Below, one piece after another: positions 1 to 4,952 of a stretch of 5,176 nucleotides of DNA (its first letter is position 1; the number at the start of each line of letters is the position of its first letter). The DNA comes from Fibrobacteres bacterium CG2_30_45_31 (GTDB lineage Bacteria; Fibrobacterota; Fibrobacteria; Fibrobacterales; Fibrobacteraceae). The translations under genes and the position numbers were made by a program. The notes beneath the pieces are model-generated. The model saw only the letters and a list, made by a program, of their open reading frames with translations, made no database searches and was not told the DNA's origin. The stretch spans positions 1-5,176 of the forward strand of contig MNYL01000257.1 in assembly GCA_001873075.1 (NCBI GenBank), in the 5' to 3' direction.

Positions 1-173
1 ACGTTTGTTTATGGTCGGCCCAATCTTCCCAAAGTTCTTCCTTGACCCCAGAGTCTCTTCTTTGGTTCTGAAAGACATGCTTACAGTTATTACAGCGGTA
101 TCGTTTTTTACCTCGTTTATGCCCATCATTTTTAGTACTATCAGAACCACATTTCGGGCATTTTTTTTGTCAT
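1..173 (-). CDS. N-terminal part of a zinc-ribbon transposase (partial, apparent frameshift at its 5' end)
   Basis: Minus-strand translation from position 160 leftward gives a CxxC...CxxC zinc ribbon (CPKCGS, then about 18 residues later CNNC, then KHVFQNQRR) followed by EELWEDWADHKQT. That order (zinc ribbon, then L-W-x-x-[YW] and a K/R-Q-T motif before a helix-turn-helix) is typical of the zinc-binding variants of IS256-like DDE transposases common in CPR genomes. The protein runs off the left edge, so the catalytic domain is not visible. The start is odd: the zinc-ribbon frame meets a TGA at 170-172, only four codons before the first Cys, with no start codon between. An ATG at 171-173 lies one frame away, and dropping one A from the A8 tract (161-168) would join it to read MTKKCPKCGS. 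This is either an inactivating 1-nt indel, expression by slippage on the A tract, or a sequencing error. The family call is from motif pattern only. Confidence 0.6.
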
Positions 174-225
174 TTTTATCTTTCAGGTTAAAAATATGCG
201 AGTTTTAGGCTTCATAATAACAAAA

Positions 226-244
226 GGTGGCTGTTTTAGCCACC
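226..244 (-). terminator. Hairpin at the insertion-sequence end, possible read-in terminator
   Basis: GGTGGCT (226-232), loop GTTTT, AGCCACC (238-244) form a perfect 7-bp, GC-rich stem. On the minus strand the stem is followed by TTTTGTTATT, so it resembles an intrinsic terminator for transcripts entering the element toward the transposase at 173. Such hairpins inside IS ends are known to block impinging transcription, or they may be transposase-binding or end structures. Termination is inferred; the hairpin itself is directly visible. Confidence 0.45.
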
Positions 245-260
245 CAAAAATGTTCATTAG

Positions 261-1226
261 ACCCCAAACGCTGTGGGGGTAGACATCGGCTGCGGTATGG
301 TAGCGGTCAGAACTTCATTAACTGATATTGATACACCCATTTTAAAGAAAATCTTGGGCAGTATCCGCGAAGCTATCCCGGTCGGCTTTTCTCATTATAA
401 AGAAAGACAGGACGAAAAATTTATGCCGGAACTGAAGCCGGGCAAAGTTGCTGAGAAGGAATAAAAGTCGGCTCTGAAGCAGATCGGCACACTTGGCGGA
501 GGCAACCATTTCATAGAAATCCAGAAGGGCGATGACAAGCACATCTGGATAATGGTGCACTCCGGCAGCCGCAATATCGGCTACCGCATGGCGAACCACT
601 ATAACGATGTAGCCAAAAGGTCGAGGGAAAAGTTTGGTTCGCTTGTTCCAGAGAAATGTGATCTTGACTTTCTGCCATTGGACAGCCAAGAAGCAAATGA
701 TTATCTGGCTGAAATGAACTTCTGCCTTGAATTTGCGCGGTGCAGCCGATATCTCATGCTAAAAAGAGTTTGCGAGATTATGGAAGGGCGGTTTCCGGAC
801 ATTAATTATGAAAAAGAAATCAATATCCACCATAACTATGCCTCACCGGAAAAACATTATGGAAAAGAGGTCATGATTCATCGTAAAGGCGCTACTTCGG
901 CACGAAAGGGACAGCTGGGAATAGTGCCGGGTTCGCAAGGAACGAGAAGCTATATTGTGAAAGGGCTCGGAAATCCCGAAAGTTTTGAAAGCTGCGCCCA
1001 CGGAGCAGGCAGGAAAATGAGCCGCGGGAGAGCTCGGAGGGAGCTGAGCTTAGAAGAGGAGCAAAGAAAACTCGATGAGAAAGGTATCCGCCACGGTATC
1101 CGAGGAGTCAGGGATCTGGATGAGGCATCCAGCGCCTACAAAGACATCGACGAGGTCATGGAAGCCCAGAAGAATCTGGTGGAGATAGTTACAACCCTCG
1201 AACCCTTGGCGGTCGTGAAGGGATAG
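261..1226 (+). pseudogene. rtcB: rtcB, RNA 3'-phosphate (2',3'-cyclic phosphate) ligase, 5'-truncated and with an internal stop
   Basis: RtcB is the Mn2+- and GTP-dependent ligase that joins RNA 3'-phosphate or 2',3'-cyclic phosphate ends to 5'-OH ends in tRNA and RNA repair. One continuous frame runs from 261 to the TAG at 1224-1226. It shows, in order, GVDIGCGM (metal ligands Asp and Cys), GTLGGGNHFIEIQ (His at 507-509), VHSGSRNIG (His at 558-560), NIHHNYAS (828-833), RKGATSA, and SCAHGAGRKMSRGRA, whose His (999-1001) is the guanylylated residue in characterised RtcB. Two lesions are visible. The first 60-90 or so residues before TPNAVGVDIG are missing and are replaced by IS sequence with an in-frame TAG at 258-260. 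A TAA at 462-464 lies between ...KVAEKE and KSALKQIGTLGG; the frame is identical on both sides, so this is a nonsense codon and not a frameshift. All catalytic motifs downstream of the truncation are kept, which suggests recent inactivation. Confidence 0.9.
552..1226 (+). CDS. Residual open frame of rtcB, C-terminal fragment
   Basis: This is the longest open frame left in the broken rtcB after its nonsense codon, 224 residues from an ATG that is an internal Met of the VMVHSGSRNIG-type motif (here IMVHSGSRNIG). It keeps the later metal-binding histidines and the guanylylation site but lacks the Asp/Cys ligands and the GGGNH motif upstream, so it could not form a complete active site alone. No convincing Shine-Dalgarno precedes the ATG (AAGCACATCTGGATA). 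Automated annotation may list it as an RtcB family protein; I regard it as part of the pseudogene and not as a separate gene. Confidence 0.4.
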   Translation: MVHSGSRNIGYRMANHYNDVAKRSREKFGSLVPEKCDLDFLPLDSQEANDYLAEMNFCLEFARCSRYLMLKRVCEIMEGRFPDINYEKEINIHHNYASPEKHYGKEVMIHRKGATSARKGQLGIVPGSQGTRSYIVKGLGNPESFESCAHGAGRKMSRGRARRELSLEEEQRKLDEKGIRHGIRGVRDLDEASSAYKDIDEVMEAQKNLVEIVTTLEPLAVVKG

Positions 1227-1259
1227 TTTCTTGAAAGTAATATTTAATTAATTTTAAAA

Positions 1260-1802
1260 ATGCAGCAATATTTCTTGGCAATTAGTCTGGGTGAAAAGAT
1301 ATCAAAAGCGATAGAGGAAATCAGCAAAAAGTATTGCGGGAGTGCCGGCAAACAGCCATTTCCTCATCTCACTATCTATCCCCCGTTTTTTGTCGAAACT
1401 TCAGAAGAGGATATTGTAGAAGCACTGCAAAGTGCATTGGTTGGAATAGCAAAGAAAACCCTCACCCTGAACTCTATTGGATTCTTTGAAAGAAAAAATG
1501 TTGTCTACTTGTGTCCTAATTCTGATTCGAAAAAATGGTTAGGGGACCTAGCGTCTTTATCAGCTACAGCGCTCCAAGGAAAAATGAAGGACGTTCGCGG
1601 AAAGCACGCCCTCTACGTTCCCCATATAGCTCTCGCGAAAAGAATACCGGAAGAAGAGTTTCAGAAAATCAGATCGCAAATTGCCAGACTGGATCCGAAT
1701 CTAAGCTTTAATACCTCATCAGTCACTTTGTATAAATGGAATGATGCCTCAAAAAGATGGCAGACAGCCACAAATATAACCCTCGCTGACCCGTTAGCTT
1801 AG
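1260..1802 (+). CDS. 2H phosphoesterase, LigT / 2'-5' RNA ligase family
   Basis: An intact protein of 180 residues, the usual size of bacterial 2'-5' RNA ligase / RNA 2',3'-cyclic phosphodiesterase proteins (ThpR, YjcG and relatives). The two signature motifs are HLTIYPPF (His36, Thr38) and HIALAKR (His122). The second is HxA where the family usually has HxT or HxS, so one hydroxyl side chain is missing from the active site. Start MQQYFLAISL matches the usual first beta strand (FLAI). Family members hydrolyse or reverse 2'-5' or 2',3'-cyclic phosphodiester linkages on RNA or small nucleotides; the true substrate here is unknown. It lies 33 bp after the rtcB frame on the same strand, which fits a shared RNA-end theme. 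The leader is very AT-rich (TATTTAATTAATTTTAAAA) with no clear ribosome-binding site. TTGAAA at 1231-1236 is only a weak -35 candidate. With rtcB's own promoter region lost to the IS, expression is uncertain. Confidence 0.8.
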   Translation: MQQYFLAISLGEKISKAIEEISKKYCGSAGKQPFPHLTIYPPFFVETSEEDIVEALQSALVGIAKKTLTLNSIGFFERKNVVYLCPNSDSKKWLGDLASLSATALQGKMKDVRGKHALYVPHIALAKRIPEEEFQKIRSQIARLDPNLSFNTSSVTLYKWNDASKRWQTATNITLADPLA

Positions 1803-1817
1803 TCTAAATAAAAGTAA

Positions 1818-1841
1818 AAGGGAGCACTGGGTGTGACCCTT
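1818..1841 (-). terminator. Candidate terminator after prs
   Basis: AAGGG (1818-1822) pairs with CCCTT (1837-1841), and CAC (1825-1827) with GTG (1833-1835), around a TGGGT loop with a small asymmetric bulge. On the minus strand the stem is followed by a T-rich run (TTACTTTTATTTAG), as in an intrinsic terminator. It begins at the last two bases of the prs stop codon and fills most of the 37-bp gap between the convergent 2H-phosphoesterase gene and prs. On the + strand no T tract follows, so it should act mainly on prs. The stem is modest, so confidence is moderate. Confidence 0.45.
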
Positions 1842-2793
1842 AGTTAAACCTGTCAATTTTCTTAATTATTTCTGACAGTAAGGGAGCTAAGGAGACTACT
1901 TTAATTTTTTCTGATTTTAGCTTTTCGTTTGGGATGGTATCTGTTACGATAATCTTCTCAATCGGGCTTTTTTCAAGCTTCCTTTGAGCATCTCCCGAGA
2001 AAATAGCATGAGTGGCAAAAGCCCAGATTTTGTTTGCCCCCGCTTGTTTCACTTCTCTTGCTGCAATCTCCATGGTTTGGCCGGTATCTATCATGTCATC
2101 AATTAAAAGGACGTTTTTTCCCCCAACATTTCCGACAAGCTTAGTTTCTTTTTCGGCGATTTCCCCCGGCTTCGATCGGTACTTAGCAAAGAAGGCGAAT
2201 TCCAGATTTATGTTTTTCGCAAATATTTCCGTTCTTTTTATGCCGCCGATATCCGGTGAAACAACTACAATATTGCCGTCCAGTTCTTCTATCAACTGAG
2301 GAATGAGGGATAAAGCAGAAACGTGAAAGACGGTCATTCCCGGTTCAAAAAAACCAATAGTCGGTTCAGAGTGGATATCGATAAGGATGATATTTTGAGC
2401 TCCGGTTTGAATTAATATTTCTGAAATATATTTAGCGCTAATGGCCCGGCCTGTTACTTCCCTTCGATCCTGCCGGCTATAACCAAGGTAGGTCGGAATT
2501 ATCGTCACACTTTTTGCTCCTAATGAAGCGACGGTAAAGGCAATTTGAGCAAGCTCCATTAGGTTTTCAGCGGGAGGATTGCTGGGATTTATGACAAAAA
2601 CATTTTGACCAGTCACATCTTCTTCCAGTTTGACGCTGACTTCATCGTCGGCAAAACGACCAACCTCAATCTTGCCTGGTTCAACACCAAGTTCCTCTGA
2701 CGTTTTATCCGCCAGAGATTGTCCGGCTGTTCCGCTAAAAACCCTCATCATTACAAGCTCTGTCTTTATTTGCCATCTTTTTTCTCTTGCCAT
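1840..2793 (-). CDS. prs: Ribose-phosphate pyrophosphokinase (PRPP synthetase)
   Basis: Makes PRPP from ribose 5-phosphate and ATP for purine, pyrimidine, His/Trp and NAD synthesis in the cytoplasm. Length is 317 residues, close to the usual 310-320. Motifs in order: GRFADDEVSV (45-54), NLMELAQ (77-83), YLGYSRQDRR (102-111, ATP binding), DIHSEPTIGFF (139-149, metal-binding His141), SPDIGG (179-184), the catalytic loop with K-x-R (Lys204, Arg206), the PRPP loop DDMIDTGQT (232-240) and ATHAIFSG (260-267). The start is uncertain. Homologous Prs proteins begin close to the MRVFSGTA strand, which is Met16 here (2746-2748, with a second ATG at 2749-2751). The 15-residue upstream part MAREKRWQIKTELVM has no family counterpart I recognise, and neither start has a strong ribosome-binding site. 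A sigma70-like promoter lies upstream (2836-2863) and a terminator-like hairpin follows. Family assignment is certain. Confidence 0.95.
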   Translation of the reverse strand: MAREKRWQIKTELVMMRVFSGTAGQSLADKTSEELGVEPGKIEVGRFADDEVSVKLEEDVTGQNVFVINPSNPPAENLMELAQIAFTVASLGAKSVTIIPTYLGYSRQDRREVTGRAISAKYISEILIQTGAQNIILIDIHSEPTIGFFEPGMTVFHVSALSLIPQLIEELDGNIVVVSPDIGGIKRTEIFAKNINLEFAFFAKYRSKPGEIAEKETKLVGNVGGKNVLLIDDMIDTGQTMEIAAREVKQAGANKIWAFATHAIFSGDAQRKLEKSPIEKIIVTDTIPNEKLKSEKIKVVSLAPLLSEIIKKIDRFN

Positions 2794-2835
2794 AAAGCAA
2801 TTTTAATCCCCATACCTCTCATTCATATGGCTCTT

Positions 2836-2863
2836 TTTATAAATAAACTACTCAAATATTCAA
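2836..2863 (-). promoter_or_regulatory. Candidate sigma70-type promoter for prs
   Basis: On the minus strand, TTGAAT (2863-2858) is a 4/6 match to the -35 consensus and TATAAA (2841-2836) a 5/6 match to the -10 consensus, with a 16-bp spacer. Transcription would start near 2829, giving a leader of about 36 nt to the ATG at 2793 or about 80 nt to the ATGs at 2751/2748. It sits in the 110-bp gap between the CapA-like gene and prs and would let prs be transcribed independently of the upstream genes. AT-rich gaps produce such matches by chance, hence moderate confidence. Confidence 0.4.
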
Positions 2864-2903
2864 GACAAGCCCATCAAATCCGACAATCAATTCAATTTTT
2901 TCG

Positions 2904-3887
2904 TTACCTAAAGATTTCTTTTGAGAGTCCAAGCGAATCTTTTTTCTTTTCCAATCGGGTTCCAAGTCTGCGGGAAAGGGCAACCATTTTGGCCATAATG
3001 CCTTCTTTCCGGGAACCGGCAGCGAGATTGGCTTGGAAGTTGGAAACGATTACCGTACGAAGAATTATTCTTTTGACATTGTCACCTTCGATCTCAACCT
3101 CAAAAATAAACGATTCATCATTGGGCTCTAGATCATCTACCGCATAAACATCAATGAAGTCGCCCAATGAATAAAAAATCGGCTTTCTTTTATATATTTC
3201 TATTCCGCGGAAAACATGAGGGGAGGTACCGAGAACAATGTCTGCCCCGGTATCAACTAAAGCGTGAGCAAAGTCTATATGTTTTCTCGGGGGCTCATAC
3301 CCCCAGTTTCCGCCCCAGTGAAGCGAAACAGCAATCAACCCACCGCGCGTTTCCTCCTCTTTGATGTCTTCCAGAAACACTTGAGCCATCTTATCCCTTA
3401 TGTCCATCGGCAAATAAAATGTCCCTGGTCTGTCTATCCCTGCCTGCCAGTCGGGTTCATTATCTGTGACGGCAAAGAGTTCTATACCCGAACCTGCCTT
3501 ATTAATAATAGCTGGCCTTTTTGCCTCCGCTAACCCCTCACCGGCGCCGGCATACAGGATTTTATTTTTTCTTAAAATTCGTAGCATATCTGCCAATGCT
3601 TCTTTGCTGTAGTCAAGAACATGATTGTTGGCTAAGGAAACAGTGTCAATTTTTGCAGCCTTTAGCGTCTCAATATTTTTTGCGTCAGAGCGAAAATGAA
3701 AAACTTTTGGAGTCCTTGTCCATGGCTCGCCTTTGTCCGAAATGACGCACTCCAAGTTGCAAAACCGGAAGTCGGCATCTTGAAAGATTCCTAGGGTATC
3801 TCCCCAAGGATATTCGAGGGGCGCTTCTTGGAGATAATCATTCACAAGACGTCCTAGCATCACATCCCCGACAAAAACAAGTTTCAT
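2904..3887 (-). CDS. CapA-family metallophosphatase (poly-gamma-glutamate synthesis protein-like)
   Basis: A protein of 327 residues with the PGA_cap / calcineurin-like metallophosphatase fold. Motifs are GDVMLGR (7-13, first metal Asp), NLE (44-46), SLANNHVLD (84-92, the NNH motif), SLHWGGNWGYEPP (188-200), GTSPHVFRGIE (220-230) and YSLGDF (239-244). Members are linked to poly-gamma-glutamate capsule export or hydrolysis in Bacillus, but most homologues have no proven role. No signal peptide or membrane anchor is visible, unlike membrane-anchored CapA, so a soluble enzyme is more likely. The start is set by a strong Shine-Dalgarno, GGGAGG at 3894-3899, six bases from the ATG at 3885-3887. 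The open frame extends to an ATG at 3926, but those 13 residues contain the Shine-Dalgarno itself and do not look like family sequence. It lies 79 bp downstream of the hydrolase gene on the same strand. No capB/capC partners are present in the window. Confidence 0.85.
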   Translation of the reverse strand: MKLVFVGDVMLGRLVNDYLQEAPLEYPWGDTLGIFQDADFRFCNLECVISDKGEPWTRTPKVFHFRSDAKNIETLKAAKIDTVSLANNHVLDYSKEALADMLRILRKNKILYAGAGEGLAEAKRPAIINKAGSGIELFAVTDNEPDWQAGIDRPGTFYLPMDIRDKMAQVFLEDIKEEETRGGLIAVSLHWGGNWGYEPPRKHIDFAHALVDTGADIVLGTSPHVFRGIEIYKRKPIFYSLGDFIDVYAVDDLEPNDESFIFEVEIEGDNVKRIILRTVIVSNFQANLAAGSRKEGIMAKMVALSRRLGTRLEKKKDSLGLSKEIFR

Positions 3888-3893
3888 CATATT

Positions 3894-3899
3894 CCTCCC
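3894..3899 (-). promoter_or_regulatory. Ribosome-binding site that fixes the CapA-like start
   Basis: GGGAGG on the minus strand, six bases upstream of the second of two adjacent ATG codons (ATGATG, 3885-3890). Spacing to the first ATG is only three bases, so the second ATG, giving MKLVFVGDVMLG, is the better start. It also rules against the longer frame beginning at 3926. Confidence 0.7.
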
Positions 3900-3945
3900 T
3901 TCTGGCTTAGACTTACAGATATGCATGACATATTCCTAGCAGCTT

Positions 3946-3963
3946 ACAAATTTATAAACTTGT
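3946..3963. repeat. 18-bp imperfect palindrome between the hydrolase and CapA-like genes
   Basis: ACAAATTTATAAACTTGT reads as its own reverse complement except for one position pair, and it sits just after the hydrolase stop codon. It is AT-rich and has no loop, so it looks more like a protein-binding site than a terminator. No U tract follows on the minus strand. An operator role for the CapA-like gene is possible but unsupported; chance is plausible in AT-rich DNA. Confidence 0.25.
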
Positions 3964-3966
3964 CGA

Positions 3967-4599
3967 TTAAAAATGCTTTCTAAACCAGTCTGTGGCCAGG
4001 CGTGCTACTTCCCTTAACGCACCGGGCTCTTCAAAAAGATGTGTGGCTCCGGGTACAATCTCTATGCTCTTTTCTGCCTTAATTGCATCATAAGCCTCCT
4101 GATTTAGCTCAATAACACCAAAGTCATCGCCACCGACGATTAAAAGAGTGGGCACTTTAACATCTTTGAGATAATCAGAGGCAAGGTCAGGCCGGCCTCC
4201 CCTTGAAACAATTGCTTTCATTTGAGCATCAACCCTTGTTGAAGCTATTAAAGCAGCAGCAGATCCCGTGCTTGCCCCAAAATATCCAAGAGCTAAACCC
4301 TTTGTTTCCGGATTGCCATTGGCCCAAGTAGTTACCTCGACTAATCTGTCAGAAATCAAGTCAATGTTAAAACGATTAGCGCAGTCTTTGTCCTCTTCTT
4401 CGGTTAAAAGATCAAAGAGTAAAGTAGCAAACCCACGGTCATTTAAAATATCAGCTACATAACCGTTTCTTGGGCTTAGCCTGCTTGACCCGGCCCCATG
4501 AGCAAATATTATCAATCCTTTCGGCTCAATATCGGGGAAATTTATAATTGCCGGCAACGTTAGATTTTCTAACTCAATGTTTATTTCCTGACTTTCCAT
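3967..4599 (-). CDS. Dienelactone-hydrolase-like alpha/beta hydrolase
   Basis: A complete protein of 210 residues with an alpha/beta hydrolase core. HGAGSSR (34-40) forms the oxyanion-hole loop, GASTGSAAA (108-116) is the nucleophile elbow with Ser110, GGDDFGV (156-162) supplies the acid (Asp158 or Asp159), and GATHLFEEPG (184-193) supplies His187. This is the family often annotated as dienelactone hydrolase or alpha/beta hydrolase that occurs next to, or fused behind, a phosphoribosyltransferase domain (for example mycobacterial Rv0571c); the natural substrate is unknown. The start is well supported: AAGGA at 4606-4610 is six bases upstream of the ATG, inside the end of the preceding gene. 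The ATG overlaps that gene's TAA by one base (TAATG), indicating translational coupling. No signal peptide, so it is probably cytoplasmic. Since the upstream gene is truncated by an IS, transcription of this gene may now depend on sequences in or near the element. Confidence 0.85.
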   Translation of the reverse strand: MESQEINIELENLTLPAIINFPDIEPKGLIIFAHGAGSSRLSPRNGYVADILNDRGFATLLFDLLTEEEDKDCANRFNIDLISDRLVEVTTWANGNPETKGLALGYFGASTGSAAALIASTRVDAQMKAIVSRGGRPDLASDYLKDVKVPTLLIVGGDDFGVIELNQEAYDAIKAEKSIEIVPGATHLFEEPGALREVARLATDWFRKHF

Positions 4600-4952
4600 T
4601 ATGGATCCTTTAAAATTTCTATTACCTCTTCATCACTAACTTGTCTAAAGTTTTCATAATATTCACCGATTGCACCAAAAGAGAATTCAGGAACAGAAAG
4701 AACCACAAAATCATCCACTTCTTGCTTCATTTTTTCAGAAGCATCTTGAGATGCAACAGGCACTGCTACAACAGTCTTCCGCGGACTTCTTGTCTTAACT
4801 TCTTTTATTGCTGCCAGCATAGTCATGCCGGTAGCGATGCCATCGTCAACAATAATCGCTGTTTTCCCCTGCAAACTTATTGGTTCCTTATCTCCTAGAT
4901 AAACTTTTTGTCTTCTCTTTGCTTCTTGGCAGGTACCCTGTAAACTAGACAC
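4599..4952 (-). pseudogene. Phosphoribosyltransferase, C-terminal half only, truncated by an insertion sequence
   Basis: The 117-codon frame encodes the C-terminal half of a type I phosphoribosyltransferase. It has a KRRQKVYLGDKEP segment, the PRPP-binding loop VDDGIATGMT (35-44), then VPVAS, a VPEFSFGAIGEYYENF segment and SDEEV near the end. Family members that pair with dienelactone-hydrolase-like proteins are about 210-220 residues long, so roughly half is missing. The loss is at the 5' end, where the sequence passes at about 4939 into the left end of an IS3-like element. The first codons (GTG at 4950-4952 and the next few, V/M-S-S-L) are IS-derived, giving a chimeric N-terminus. The PRPP loop is kept, but without the N-terminal core strand region activity is very unlikely. 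Its stop overlaps the hydrolase start, so the two were probably coupled as one functional unit before the insertion. Confidence 0.8.

Larger units (their letters stand above)
1..257 (-). mobile_element. End of an insertion sequence with a zinc-ribbon transposase (partial)
   Basis: This is the 5' terminal part of an insertion sequence whose transposase is on the minus strand and continues past the left window edge. The inner boundary is inferred. Recognisable RtcB protein sequence (TPNAVGVDIGCGM) begins at about 261 and is preceded in frame by a TAG at 258-260, so foreign DNA ends somewhere in about 245-260. A perfect 7-bp hairpin lies just inside this boundary (226-244). The other end, the terminal inverted repeat partner and the target-site duplication are outside the window, so the exact end cannot be fixed. 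The element faces away from rtcB and interrupts it. Confidence 0.65.

Noticed and set aside
5..208. 67-codon + strand frame rich in Phe and Ser
   Set aside because: It is the antisense shadow of the zinc-ribbon transposase; the CxxC...CxxC pattern is on the minus strand.
462..464. TAA in rtcB as a recoded sense codon
   Set aside because: The 2H phosphoesterase is the only other gene besides rtcB on its strand, but prs, the CapA-like gene and the phosphoribosyltransferase frame all end in TAA exactly where their families should end, so TAA acts as a stop here. Nothing suggests recoding.
342..696. Two minus-strand frames antisense to rtcB
   Set aside because: They overlap strongly conserved RtcB motifs on the + strand and show no recognisable domain of their own.
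1231..1258. TTGAAA and TTTAAA as a promoter for the 2H phosphoesterase
   Set aside because: The -10 match is poor and transcription would start inside the coding region; the AT-rich gap gives such matches by chance.
2769..2813. Short 14-codon frame upstream of and overlapping the prs start, as a possible leader peptide
   Set aside because: Its purine-rich GAGAGG lies only one base from its ATG, too close for initiation, and the peptide has no regulatory codon pattern.
2719..3745. Several + strand frames over prs and the CapA-like gene
   Set aside because: All are shadows of well-supported minus-strand genes and have no ribosome-binding site or domain signal.
3888..3926. Upstream ATG at 3926 as the start of the CapA-like protein
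   Set aside because: The added residues span the Shine-Dalgarno of the better start and precede the family's first strand.
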